In this document: positions 1-8,198 of the stretch, piece after piece | How positions within the stretch are numbered: the first letter of the stretch is position 1 | Layout of the letters: each line of letters begins with the position of its first letter | Assembly (NCBI RefSeq): GCF_017355965.1 | Contig: NZ_JAFIQW010000007.1 | Span: 62,001 to 126,000, forward strand | Length of the DNA: 64,000 bases | Source: Desertivibrio insolitus | GTDB taxonomy: Bacteria; Actinomycetota; Actinomycetes; Actinomycetales; Microbacteriaceae | Direction of reading: 5' to 3' | Program-made: the position numbers and the translations under genes | Notes under the pieces: generated by a model | Databases searched by the model: none | What the model was told of the DNA's origin: nothing | What the model saw: only the letters and a program-made list of their open reading frames with translations

Positions 1-1965
1 CCCGAGCACGAGAGCTTCGCCGAGCTCGAGCGGATCGCCGCCGGCGTCCGCGCGCTGGACGTGCCCGCCCTCTTCGTCTGGGGTCCCCGCGACCCGATCT
101 TCAGCGACCGCTACCTCGACGACCTGATCGACCGGATGCCGCACGCCGACGTGCACCGCTTCGAAGGAGCCGGTCACCTCGTGGCCGAGGACGCCGACTA
201 TGCCGGGGTCGCGCTCGCGTGGCTCGACGAACGGCTACCGGACGGAGCGCTCTCCGAGGCTGCGTCCGGCGCCTCGCATCGTGGGGCGCCGGGCATCGAT
301 CGGGCAGAGGATCCCTCGCACGTTCGCCGCCCCCTCTGGCATCACCTCGACGAGCGCGCGGACTCCGACGAGCTCGCCCTCGCCGAGCTCGCCCCGCCGA
401 CCGGGCCCGCGCCGCGGCGCATCAGCTGGCGGCTGCTGTCGCGGCGCGTGCACGAGCTCGCCGCCGGGCTCGTCGCCGCGGGCGTCCGTCCCGGTGACCG
501 CGTGTCGCTGCTCGTGCCGCCGGGCGCCGACCTCACCGCGGCGCTCTACGCGTGCCTCCGCATCGGCGCGGTCGTCGTCGTCGCCGACGCCGGTCTCGGC
601 GTGCAGGGCCTCACCCGCGCGGTCCGTGGCGCGTACCCCCATCACGTCCTCGGCGCCGTGCCCGGGCTCACCGCCGCCCGCGCGCTCGGCTGGCCGGGCC
701 GGCGGATCTCGACGGCGACGCTTCCTGCCGCGAGCCGTCGCCTGCTCGGCGTCGACCACTCCTTCGGCGAGCTCGTCGCGCTCGGGCGCGGCAGGGAGCT
801 GCCGCCGGAGCCGGCTGCCGGCGCTCTCGCCGCCGTCCTCTTCACCTCGGGCTCGACCGGTCCCGCGAAGGGCGTGCGCTACACGCACGCGCAGCTCGAG
901 GGCGTGCGCGACGTGCTCGCCGCCCAGTACGGCATCGGCCCGGGCACCGGGCTCGTCGCGGGCTTCGCCCCGTTCGCACTGCTCGGCCCCGCCCTCGGCG
1001 CCCGCTCGGCCGCCCCCGACATGGACGTCACCGCGCCCGCGACCCTCACCGCCAGGGCCGTCGCGGCCGCCGCGCGAGAGGTGGACGCGACCGCGCTGTT
1101 CCTCTCTCCGGCGGCCGTCGCCAACGTGCTCGCGACCGAGCAGGCGCTCGGCGCCGACGAGCGGGCCGCGCTCGGCGGCATCCGTCTCATGCTCTCGGCC
1201 GGCGCGCCGCTGTCGCCCACCCTGCTCGAGGGCGCGGCCGGCCTTCTGCCGAACGCGAGCGTGCACACCCCCTACGGCATGACCGAGGGGCTGCTCATGA
1301 CGGATGTCTCGCTCGAGACCATCCGCGACGCCGCGACCTCCGGCGAGGAGGGCGTCTGCGTCGGCACCCCCGCCGCGAACGTGCAGGTGCGCATCAGCGC
1401 GCTCGACGACGACGGGCGCGCCGTCGGCGAGCTGTCCGACCGGCCGCACGTCACGGGCGAGATCGTCGTCTCGGCCCCGCACGTGAAGTCCGGCTACGAC
1501 CGGCTCTGGTTCACCGACCGCGCCGCCGTCGCCGGCACCCCCGACGACGAGCGCTGGCACCGCACTAGCGACGTCGGCCACTTCGACGCCGAGGGCCGAC
1601 TGTGGGTCGAGGGACGCCTGCCGCACGTCGTCGTCACCGCGCACGGCGTCGTCACCCCGGTCGGGGTCGAGCAACGCGTCGAGACGGTGCCCGACGTGCG
1701 CCGGGCCGCCCTCGCGGCCGTCGGCCCGCGGGGCACTCAGCACTGCGTCGTCGTGCTGGAGACGGTCGCCGGGGTCTCCCAGCCCCGGCTCGCCCCGGCC
1801 GACCTCGCCTCGGCGGTGCGGACGGCGGCGGGCCTGCCGGTCGCGGCTGTGCTCGTCGTGCCGGCCCTGCCCACCGACATCCGGCACAACTCGAAGATCG
1901 ACCGCACCCGGCTCTCGCGCTGGGCGGAGGACGTGCTCGCCGGCGGACGGATGACGGCACCGTGA
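1..1965 (+). CDS. oleBC: OleBC fusion: beta-lactone decarboxylase / beta-lactone synthetase (5' end outside window)
   Basis: The reading frame is open from base 1, so the N-terminus lies outside the window; 654 residues are visible. The first ~60 residues are the C-terminal end of an alpha/beta hydrolase: FVWGPRDPIF carries the acid residue and GAGHLV the catalytic His. After a short linker comes an acyl-adenylating (AMP-binding) domain with the phosphate loop FTSGSTGPAKG near residue 280, the motif YGMTEG, TSDVGHFD and a C-terminal KIDR. In the known olefin pathway OleC turns a beta-hydroxy acid into a beta-lactone and OleB decarboxylates it to a cis-olefin. The two are fused in several Actinobacteria. 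The following oleD-like gene overlaps the stop by 4 bases, which supports the call; oleA should lie just upstream. Alternative: a generic hydrolase-ligase fusion. Confidence 0.82.
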   Translation, partial: PEHESFAELERIAAGVRALDVPALFVWGPRDPIFSDRYLDDLIDRMPHADVHRFEGAGHLVAEDADYAGVALAWLDERLPDGALSEAASGASHRGAPGIDRAEDPSHVRRPLWHHLDERADSDELALAELAPPTGPAPRRISWRLLSRRVHELAAGLVAAGVRPGDRVSLLVPPGADLTAALYACLRIGAVVVVADAGLGVQGLTRAVRGAYPHHVLGAVPGLTAARALGWPGRRISTATLPAASRRLLGVDHSFGELVALGRGRELPPEPAAGALAAVLFTSGSTGPAKGVRYTHAQLEGVRDVLAAQYGIGPGTGLVAGFAPFALLGPALGARSAAPDMDVTAPATLTARAVAAAAREVDATALFLSPAAVANVLATEQALGADERAALGGIRLMLSAGAPLSPTLLEGAAGLLPNASVHTPYGMTEGLLMTDVSLETIRDAATSGEEGVCVGTPAANVQVRISALDDDGRAVGELSDRPHVTGEIVVSAPHVKSGYDRLWFTDRAAVAGTPDDERWHRTSDVGHFDAEGRLWVEGRLPHVVVTAHGVVTPVGVEQRVETVPDVRRAALAAVGPRGTQHCVVVLETVAGVSQPRLAPADLASAVRTAAGLPVAAVLVVPALPTDIRHNSKIDRTRLSRWAEDVLAGGRMTAP

Positions 1966-2951
1966 GGGTGCTCGTCACCGGGGCCAGCGGACTGCTCGGC
2001 GGCGCCGTCGCCGCCGAGATCGCCCGCCGCGGCCACGAGGTGACGACGTTCCAGCGCCGTCCCTCCGGCGTCGCGGGCGTCGCCGACCTGCTCGGCAGCG
2101 TCACGGAGCCCGGCGACGTCGCGCGCGCGGTGGCCGGTCAGGACGCCATCGTGCACCTCGCCGCGAAGGTCTCCCTCGCCGGCGACCCCGCCGACTTCAC
2201 CCTCGTCAACGTCGGCGGCACCTACGCCCTCCTGCAGGCCGCCAAGGCGGCGGGCGTCGGGCGGTTCGTCTTCGTCTCCTCGCCGTCGGTCGCGCACACC
2301 GGCGACTCGATCATCGGCGACGACGCCACCCCCGCCGACCCGGCGCACGCACGCGGCGACTACGCGCGCACGAAGGCCGAGGCGGAACTGCTGGCCCTCG
2401 CCGCCGACGACGAACGGATGCCCGTGGTCGCCGTGCGCCCGCACCTCGTGTGGGGCCCCGGCGACACGCAGCTCGTGGCGCGGATCGTCGACCGCGCCCG
2501 CTCCGGGCGCCTGCCGCTCCTCGGTCACGGCGCCGCGCTCATCGACACGATCTACCTCGACAACGCCGCGACGGGGATCGCCGCCGCGCTCGACCGGGCC
2601 CCGGAGGTGCACGGCAAGGCGTACGTGCTGACGAACGGCGAGCCGCGCCCCGTCGCCGAGCTGATCGGCGGCATCTGCCGAGCCGCGGGCGTCGCCCCGC
2701 CGGAGTGGCGGGTGCCCGCCGGGGTCGCTCGCACGGCCGGTGCCGCCGTGGAGGCGGTCTGGCGCGTCGCACCCGGCGAGGACGAGCCCCCGATGACCCG
2801 GTTCCTCGCCGAGCAGCTCTCCACCGCGCACTGGTTCGACCAGCGCCGCACGCGCGCCGAGCTCGAGTGGCAGCCGGAGGTCAGCCTCGACGAGGGGCTA
2901 CGACGGCTGGCGGAGTGGTACTCGTCGGCGCCCGGCGGATCGCGAGACTGA
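1962..2951 (+). CDS. oleD: OleD-like NAD(P)-dependent 2-alkyl-3-oxoalkanoate reductase (SDR/epimerase fold)
   Basis: This 329-residue protein starts at a GTG that overlaps the oleBC stop (GTGA), so it is translationally coupled. The N-terminus VRVLVTGASGLLGG is a Rossmann nucleotide-binding loop of the extended SDR / 3-beta-hydroxysteroid dehydrogenase type. The active site follows as FVSSPSV with GDYARTKAEAE supplying the Tyr-x3-Lys pair. In olefin biosynthesis OleD reduces the beta-keto acid made by OleA to the beta-hydroxy acid that OleC activates. The family match and coupling to oleBC are visible; the exact substrate is inferred from context. The 3' end overlaps the convergent MFS gene by 71 bases. 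Confidence 0.8.
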   Translation: MRVLVTGASGLLGGAVAAEIARRGHEVTTFQRRPSGVAGVADLLGSVTEPGDVARAVAGQDAIVHLAAKVSLAGDPADFTLVNVGGTYALLQAAKAAGVGRFVFVSSPSVAHTGDSIIGDDATPADPAHARGDYARTKAEAELLALAADDERMPVVAVRPHLVWGPGDTQLVARIVDRARSGRLPLLGHGAALIDTIYLDNAATGIAAALDRAPEVHGKAYVLTNGEPRPVAELIGGICRAAGVAPPEWRVPAGVARTAGAAVEAVWRVAPGEDEPPMTRFLAEQLSTAHWFDQRRTRAELEWQPEVSLDEGLRRLAEWYSSAPGGSRD

Positions 2952-4200
2952 GCACCGCCGCGACGACGCAGAGACCCGCCGCACCGAACCAGGCGAGCGT
3001 GTACTCCCCGGTCGCGTCGCGCACGAAGCCCGCGACCGAGGCAGCCAGCGCGGCGCCGAACTGGTGCGACGCGAACACCCAGCCGAAGACGACGGGCCCG
3101 TCCATGCCGAACAGCTCGCGGCACAGCGCGACCGTCGGCGGCACCGTCGCCACCCAGTCGAGGCCGTAGACCACGACGAACACGAGCATCGGCGGCTCGA
3201 CGGTGGCACCGAGCAGGAACGGCAGCACGAGCAGGCCGAGACCGCGGCCGGCGTAGTAGATGCCGAGCAGCACGCGGGGGTTGTAGCGGTCGGTCAGCCA
3301 GCCGGAGGCGATCGTGCCGACCACGTCGAAGATGCCGACGACGGCGAGCAGCCCCGCCGCGGTCGTCTCGGCCATGCCGTGATCGTGGGCGCTCGGGATG
3401 AAGTGCGTGCCGACCAGGCCGTTCGTCGTCGCGCCGCAGATCGCGAAGCCCGCCGCGAGCGCCCAGAACGTCGGTCGCCGGGACGCGCGGGCGAGCGTCG
3501 ACAGGGCGATCCGGGCGGCGTTGCCCGTCTGCCGCGGCGGGGGAGTCCACCCCTCCGGCGCGCCGAACGGGGTGACCTGCAGGTCCTCGGGGCGGTTGCG
3601 GATGAAGACGAGCACGAGCGGCACGACCGCGAGGGCCGCCGCCGCGACGAGCAGCGTCGCCTCGCGCCATCCGTTGGTCTCGACGAGGGCCGCGATGAGC
3701 GGGAGGAAGACGAGCTGTCCGGTCGCGCCGCCCGCCGTGAGCACGCCCACGACGAGCCCGCGCCGCTCCACGAACCAGCGGTCGGCGACGGTCGCGGCGA
3801 AGACGAGCGCCATCGAGCCCGTGCCGAGCCCGATCAGCACGCCCCACGTGGCGACGAGCATCCACGGGGCCGTCGCGAAGACGCTGAGGCCCGCGCCCGC
3901 CGAGACGAGCACGAGGGCGCCGGTCGTGATCGCCCGCATGCCGAACCGGTTCATCAGCGCCGCGGCGAACGGCGCGGTGAGGCCGTAGAGCAGCAGGTTC
4001 ACGGTGACGGCCGAGGAGATCTCGGTGCGGGACCACCCGAACTCGCCCTCGAGCGGCAGCATCAGCGCGCTCGGGGCGGCACGGAACCCGGCCGCCGCGA
4101 CGAGCGCGACGAAGGCGACGGCGGCGACGATCCAGCCGGGGTGCAGGCGGCGCCGGGGCGGGGTCGGGGTGCGGACCGCATCGCGCGAACTCGTGCTCAC
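2881..4200 (-). CDS. MFS transporter
   Basis: A 439-residue protein with about 12 hydrophobic segments, a normal size for the major facilitator superfamily. A cytoplasmic basic N-terminus (PTPPRRR) precedes the first membrane span. The loop LMNRFGMRAITTGAL after span 2 resembles the MFS signature between helices 2 and 3, and DRYNPRVLLG is the equivalent loop in the second half. The overall look resembles the OxlT/monocarboxylate-like MFS branch, but the substrate cannot be read from sequence. The GTG start at 4200 sits 8 bases after a TAGCCT box. The 3' end overlaps oleD convergently by 71 bases, so the two genes are not co-transcribed. Confidence 0.85.
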   Translation of the reverse strand: MSTSSRDAVRTPTPPRRRLHPGWIVAAVAFVALVAAAGFRAAPSALMLPLEGEFGWSRTEISSAVTVNLLLYGLTAPFAAALMNRFGMRAITTGALVLVSAGAGLSVFATAPWMLVATWGVLIGLGTGSMALVFAATVADRWFVERRGLVVGVLTAGGATGQLVFLPLIAALVETNGWREATLLVAAAALAVVPLVLVFIRNRPEDLQVTPFGAPEGWTPPPRQTGNAARIALSTLARASRRPTFWALAAGFAICGATTNGLVGTHFIPSAHDHGMAETTAAGLLAVVGIFDVVGTIASGWLTDRYNPRVLLGIYYAGRGLGLLVLPFLLGATVEPPMLVFVVVYGLDWVATVPPTVALCRELFGMDGPVVFGWVFASHQFGAALAASVAGFVRDATGEYTLAWFGAAGLCVVAAVLSLAIRRAPTSTTPPAVVAPRRG

Positions 4201-4208
4201 GACGAGGA

Positions 4209-4214
4209 AGGCTA
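4209..4214 (-). promoter_or_regulatory. -10 box of the MFS gene (leaderless type)
   Basis: TAGCCT on the minus strand ends 8 bases before the GTG start at 4200, leaving no room for a ribosome binding site. Confidence 0.45.
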
Positions 4215-4291
4215 GCGACGATCGGGCCCGAGCGACCGGTCCGCATGCCGGGCGGTGGCTCCCTCGGCAGGAACTCGTCGGAACTCGGCCG

Positions 4292-4297
4292 TATTCT
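4292..4297 (+). promoter_or_regulatory. -10 box of the dienelactone hydrolase gene (leaderless type)
   Basis: TATTCT is followed by 6 bases and then the ATG at 4304; no purine-rich ribosome site lies between them. Confidence 0.5.
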
Positions 4298-4303
4298 CAC
4301 GGG

Positions 4304-5065
4304 ATGACCTCCCGCGATCCCCGCCACGACGCCCTGCTCTCGACCGTTCCGCTGCGGCTCGGCGCGGACATCGCCGTCGAGCCCGTCGGGTACGAGATCG
4401 CCGGCGAGCCGTTCGAGGGGGTGCTCGCCGCCGACCGCTCGACCGACGAGCGGCGGCCGGGCGTGCTCCTCGTGCACGACTGGACGGGCGTCGGCGAGTA
4501 CGTCGCGACCCGCGCCGAGATGTTCGCCCGCCTGGGCTTGGTCGCCTTCGCCTGCGACGTGTACGGCGCCGGCATCCGGCCGCAGGGGGATGCGGCCGCG
4601 CAGGAGGCGGGCCGGTACTACGGCGATCTACCGCTGCTGAGGGCCCGGGTGCGCGCGGGCCTCGACCGGCTGCTCGCCGACCGGCGGGTCGACCCCGAGC
4701 GCGTCGTCGTGCTCGGCTACTGCTTCGGCGGCACGGCCGCGATCGAGCTCGCCCGCAGCGGGGCGGCGCTCCGCGGCGCGATCTCGATCCACGGCTCGCT
4801 CGTGACGCACGAGGCCGGCGACAGCGGAGACATCCGCTGCCCGCTGCTGATCCTCACCGGCGGCGCCGACCCGGTCGTGCCCGACGAGCGCGTCGCGGCG
4901 TTCCAGGACGAACTGCGAGCGACGGATGCCTCGTGGGAGGTCGTCACGTACTCCGGCGCGCCCCACGCGTTCACGCTGCCGACGCTGCCCGTGTACCGCG
5001 AGCTCGCCGACCGGCGGGCCTGGCGGCGCATCGTCGATTTCCTCGACGAGGTGTTCGCCGACTAG
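4304..5065 (+). CDS. Dienelactone hydrolase family protein
   Basis: A 253-residue alpha/beta hydrolase of the dienelactone hydrolase family. The nucleophile elbow is GYCFGG (Cys in place of Ser, typical of the family), the acid is in TGGADPVVP and the His in GAPHAFT. The conserved HDWTGVGEY near residue 63 is the family's oxyanion region. It probably hydrolyses small lactones or esters in the cytoplasm; the true substrate is unknown. The ATG at 4304 is preferred over upstream in-frame starts because homology begins there and a -10-like box sits 6 bases before it. Its last 4 bases overlap the end of the convergent DUF6766 gene. Confidence 0.85.
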   Translation: MTSRDPRHDALLSTVPLRLGADIAVEPVGYEIAGEPFEGVLAADRSTDERRPGVLLVHDWTGVGEYVATRAEMFARLGLVAFACDVYGAGIRPQGDAAAQEAGRYYGDLPLLRARVRAGLDRLLADRRVDPERVVVLGYCFGGTAAIELARSGAALRGAISIHGSLVTHEAGDSGDIRCPLLILTGGADPVVPDERVAAFQDELRATDASWEVVTYSGAPHAFTLPTLPVYRELADRRAWRRIVDFLDEVFAD

Positions 5066-5730
5066 CTGCCGGTCTCGCTGTGCGGGGCGCCGACGTCCTT
5101 CGACTCGGGGGAGCCCCGCTGGCGCAGGTAGATCGCGAGCACCGACATGCTGCCGACGGCGAGCAGCTCCGACTGCCAGTTCTGGAACGTGCGGTTCCAG
5201 AAGTCGGCGGACGCGAGGTACTCGAGCCACGACTGGGGGCGCTGCAGCGAGGCGAGCTGTTCGGCGTTGAACGCGGCGTTGCCGGTGACGGACTGCACGA
5301 ACCACGACAGGAAGAAGATGCCGCCCATCACGAGCACGAGCGAATTCGAGTAGAGCCTCAGTCGCCAGCCGCCGGCGTGCACCGGCCCCGGCGAGTCGAC
5401 CTCGGCGAACCGGCCGAGGCGCTCGTCCTCGTCGCTGCCGACGCCGACGTGCTCGACCTTCTTCGAGTCCGGCGACCCGCGCTGCACGAGCCAGACGAGA
5501 GCTGCGATGTAGAGCGAGAACTGCAGGTACTCCGACTGCCAGTTCTCGCTGACGTCGACCGCGAAGCTCGCACTGGTCAGGTAGTCGAAGTAGCCGATCT
5601 CGCCGAGGTGGTCCGAGATCTGCTGCTGGTTGAAGGCGGCCCAGCCGGCGAAGGACTGGGCGACGAGCACGACGAGGAAGGCCAGGCCGAAGCCGAGCCC
5701 GATGCCGTTGTCACGCAGGAAACGCTTCAT
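5062..5730 (-). CDS. DUF6766 family membrane protein
   Basis: This 222-residue protein looks like an internally duplicated four-helix membrane protein. Two copies of a unit containing AAFN, a (Y/W)(L/F)xYL(T/A)SA segment, NWQSE and RGSP(D/E)SK are visible at about residues 31-95 and 152-215, each with membrane helices around it. I recognise it as the DUF6766 family found mainly in actinobacteria and proteobacteria; no function is known. It starts with an ATG whose first bases overlap the stop of a 27-residue ORF (ATGA), so it is the third gene of a coupled operon with a lipoprotein. The 3' end overlaps the convergent hydrolase gene by 4 bases. Confidence 0.8.
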   Translation of the reverse strand: MKRFLRDNGIGLGFGLAFLVVLVAQSFAGWAAFNQQQISDHLGEIGYFDYLTSASFAVDVSENWQSEYLQFSLYIAALVWLVQRGSPDSKKVEHVGVGSDEDERLGRFAEVDSPGPVHAGGWRLRLYSNSLVLVMGGIFFLSWFVQSVTGNAAFNAEQLASLQRPQSWLEYLASADFWNRTFQNWQSELLAVGSMSVLAIYLRQRGSPESKDVGAPHSETGS

Positions 5731-5810
5731 CGCCCGAGCAGCCCGATCGCGAGGAAGTACACCAGACCGCCGAGGATCACGGTCAGGTAGGTCACGAACA
5801 GCGCGCGCAC
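5727..5810 (-). CDS. 27-residue membrane peptide coupled to DUF6766 gene
   Basis: A short ORF from GTG (5810) to TGA (5727). The peptide reads M-R-A-L-F-V-T-Y-L-T then VILGGLVYFLAIGLLGR, that is, one hydrophobic helix with a basic end at each side. It begins 1 base after the lipoprotein stop and its stop overlaps the DUF6766 start as ATGA. A GGGAGC ribosome site lies inside the end of the lipoprotein gene. Tight coupling on both sides and a clean transmembrane composition argue that it is translated. Function unknown; a small partner subunit of the DUF6766 protein is the obvious guess. Confidence 0.6.
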   Translation of the reverse strand: MRALFVTYLTVILGGLVYFLAIGLLGR

Positions 5811-5811
5811 G

Positions 5812-6216
5812 TCAGCTCCCGTCCACGATGCACTCGAACGGGGCCTCGACGACGGCCTCGACGCAGCCGGCCGCGCGGACGAGCCAGGACTCGCCGTCGC
5901 GGGTCAGGAACAGCGCCGCCTCGGTCGACTCGGCGAAGGCCTCGCCGCCCCACGCCTCGGCGGCGGAGGGCGTGGAGGTCGGCAGATCGAGGGTGACGAC
6001 GCCCGCGGCGCAGGGCGAGCCGGTCTGCTCCTCCACGTCGGCGGCGGCGCGCTGGGTCAGCAGGGCGCAGGCGTCGGCGCCGTCGCCCGAGGCGACCGCG
6101 TCGGTGAACTCCGTCGCGATCGACAGGGGCGGGGTGCCGGATGCCGCGCAGCCGCCGAGCAGCAGCGGCAGCGCGAGCGCCGCGGCCGCGGAGCGGGGGA
6201 GCGAGGACCTGACCAT
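5812..6216 (-). CDS. Small exported lipoprotein, function unknown
   Basis: A 134-residue protein with a signal peptide ending in the lipobox LLGGC (Cys 23), so it should be lipid-anchored on the outer face of the membrane. The mature part begins ASGTPPLS and has four further Cys residues (in DACALL, SPCAAG, AAGC and FECIV), possibly two disulfides. The WLVRAAGC...FECIV ending recalls small secreted actinobacterial proteins. It is first in an operon with the 27-residue membrane peptide and DUF6766. The ATG at 6216 was chosen because the signal peptide begins there; longer upstream starts give an arginine-rich nonsense extension. Confidence 0.72.
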   Translation of the reverse strand: MVRSSLPRSAAAALALPLLLGGCAASGTPPLSIATEFTDAVASGDGADACALLTQRAAADVEEQTGSPCAAGVVTLDLPTSTPSAAEAWGGEAFAESTEAALFLTRDGESWLVRAAGCVEAVVEAPFECIVDGS

Positions 6217-6223
6217 CACTCCG

Positions 6224-6229
6224 ATCGTA
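6224..6229 (-). promoter_or_regulatory. -10 box of the lipoprotein operon
   Basis: TACGAT on the minus strand ends 7 bases before the ATG at 6216. A GGAG sequence also lies in the gap, so leaderless and led translation cannot be separated. Confidence 0.4.
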
Positions 6230-6266
6230 TGGCCCGGAAGCGACGAGTCCTCGCGTTCGCAAGGGG

Positions 6267-7139
6267 CTAGACGAGACGCTCCGCGAATGAGCGCAGCAGC
6301 GCGGCGCCCGCCTCGTCGTGGATGAGGTCGCCCTCCGTCAGCACCGGATAGGGCTTGTCGAGCACGCCGTCGGCCGGACGCACGTCGACGTGGGCGACGT
6401 CGTACCCGTCTGCGTGCAGCGCGTCGGCCATCTTGTAGTCGCTCCGGGAGTCGCCGACGCTCCGCCACGTGCGGGGTAGGGCGCCCGTCCGCTCGAAGTG
6501 CTGCAGCGCGCGCCGCGCGGCGTGGTCCTTGTCGAGCCGCACGCTCTCGATGTCGGTCGAGATGATCGTCGGGTCGATGCGGAAGGGCACGGCGCCCGAG
6601 GCATCCGTCACCTGCCGCTCCCGGTAGCGCATGCCGAGTCCGTGCCGGGCGGCCAGCCCGAAGGCCTCCTCCTCGAAGCGCTGCTGGGCCTCCGGGTAGC
6701 GCTCGGCGGGCAGCGAGGTCTGCTGCTCGACCGAGACCATGGCGCGCTTGGTCTCGTCGTAGAACATCGCCTCGGCGTAGCGCTCGGCCACGATCGCGCG
6801 CACGTCGTCGGCGAACGCGGCCGGCAGGGCGACGCTGTCGTCGATCTCGATCTCGCCGAGCCCGTCGGGCAGGACCTCGGCCCAGACCGCGCCCTTCTCG
6901 AACACGGCGAACATCCTCGCCCCCGGCGTGCGCAGGGCGTCGCCGAGCCCGCGCTCGAGCAGCGGGGTCACGACGCTCTCGCGTACGAACCCGTCGGAGC
7001 GTCCGGTGATGAACGCGACGGGCACCCCGGCCGCGGTCAGGGCGACGAGGTCGTCGAGGATCGAGGGGATGCGGATGGTGCGCGTGGCCGGACTCGCAAT
7101 GGGTCCGTCGACGTCGAGTAGCAGGCCGAGATCGAGCAT
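6267..7139 (-). CDS. HAD-superfamily hydrolase
   Basis: A 290-residue haloacid-dehalogenase-type phosphatase. Motif I is the N-terminal LLLDVDGPIAS (nucleophile Asp and general acid Asp), motif II is FITGRSD, and the metal-binding motif IV is SVGDSRSDYKMAD near residue 235. The layout, with a cap inserted between motifs II and III, suits a sugar- or small-metabolite phosphatase; the substrate is not identifiable. The ATG at 7139 is chosen because motif I lies directly after it; the upstream extension in frame is not hydrophobic and unlike the family. Confidence 0.75.
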   Translation of the reverse strand: MLDLGLLLDVDGPIASPATRTIRIPSILDDLVALTAAGVPVAFITGRSDGFVRESVVTPLLERGLGDALRTPGARMFAVFEKGAVWAEVLPDGLGEIEIDDSVALPAAFADDVRAIVAERYAEAMFYDETKRAMVSVEQQTSLPAERYPEAQQRFEEEAFGLAARHGLGMRYRERQVTDASGAVPFRIDPTIISTDIESVRLDKDHAARRALQHFERTGALPRTWRSVGDSRSDYKMADALHADGYDVAHVDVRPADGVLDKPYPVLTEGDLIHDEAGAALLRSFAERLV

Positions 7140-7234
7140 CCTTCGATTCTGCCGTGTATGCCGGTGGCCCCCTTCCCGAGCCGGGTACGGAGTACTCGAC
7201 TGGGACTGAAGCACCCCAACGGAAGGAGACGCAC

Positions 7235-8074
7235 GTGACTCAACCGCCTCAGCAGCAGCAGGTGCCCGGCACGGACGAGGAGATGACCCCGAAGCCCGAC
7301 TACGGAGAGACGTCCTACAAGGGCTCCGGCAAGCTCGAGGGCAAGGTCGCCGTCATCACCGGCGGTGACAGCGGCATCGGCAAGGCCGTCGCGCTCGCCT
7401 TCGCCCGCGAGGGCGCCGATCTCGTGATCAGCTACCTGGACGAGCACGAGGACGCCGAGGAGCTCAAGGGCTGGGTCGAGAAGGAGGGGCGCCGCATCGT
7501 GCTCGTGCCCGGCGACATCTCGAAGCCGGAGCAGTGCCGCCGAATCATCCAGAAGACGATCGACGAGTTCGGCAAGCTCGACGTGCTCGTCTCGAACGCC
7601 GCGTTCCAGATGAACCACGAGACGATCGAGGAGATCCCCGACGAGGAGTGGGACTACACCCTCGCCACCAACCTGAGCGCGTACTTCCACCTCGTCAAGG
7701 CCGCCGCGCCGCACCTCAAGGCCGGCGCGTCGATTATCGGCTCGAGCTCGGTCAACTCCGACAACCCGTCGCCGACCCTGATGCCCTACGCCGCGACGAA
7801 GGCCGCGATCGCCAACATGTCGGCGTCGCTCGCCCAGCTGCTCGGACCCAAGGGCATCCGCGTGAACAGCGTCGCCCCCGGACCCGTCTGGACGCCGCTG
7901 ATCCCCGCGACGATGCCGGAGGAGAAGGTCGAGTCGTTCGGCCAGGACGTCCCCCTCGGTCGTCCCGCGCAGCCGGTCGAGCTCGCGCCCGTCTACGTGC
8001 TGCTCGCCTCGGACGAGGGCAGCTACGTCTCGGGCGCCCGCATCGCGGTGACGGGCGGTCGGCCGATCCTCTGA
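7235..8074 (+). CDS. SDR family oxidoreductase (YghA-like)
   Basis: A 279-residue short-chain dehydrogenase with a hydrophilic Gln/Pro-rich N-terminal extension (~40 residues) typical of the YghA/YhdF subgroup. The nucleotide loop is TGGDSGIGKA, the structural motif is SNAAF, and the catalytic triad is SSS...Y-A-A-T-K at about residues 170-190, followed by NSVAPGPV. It should reduce or oxidise a small carbonyl or alcohol with NAD(P). The GTG at 7235 has a strong GGAAGGAG 6 bases upstream. A hairpin terminator follows at 8133. Confidence 0.85.
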   Translation: MTQPPQQQQVPGTDEEMTPKPDYGETSYKGSGKLEGKVAVITGGDSGIGKAVALAFAREGADLVISYLDEHEDAEELKGWVEKEGRRIVLVPGDISKPEQCRRIIQKTIDEFGKLDVLVSNAAFQMNHETIEEIPDEEWDYTLATNLSAYFHLVKAAAPHLKAGASIIGSSSVNSDNPSPTLMPYAATKAAIANMSASLAQLLGPKGIRVNSVAPGPVWTPLIPATMPEEKVESFGQDVPLGRPAQPVELAPVYVLLASDEGSYVSGARIAVTGGRPIL

Positions 8075-8132
8075 TCCGGCCGACGCACTGATCGGGTCGA
8101 TCCTTCGATCGGCCCATCTTCCGAACCGGGCG

Positions 8133-8161
8133 AGGGGCGGATGCCACGAGCATCCGCCCCT
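8133..8161 (+). terminator. Hairpin terminator after the SDR gene
   Basis: A perfect 12-bp stem (8133-8144 with 8150-8161), loop CACGA. Its arms contain CGGATGC and GCATCCG. There is no U-run beyond TT. Confidence 0.6.
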
Positions 8162-8198
8162 TCCGCCTCTCCCACCCCACGGTCCCTCAGGAGCACCC

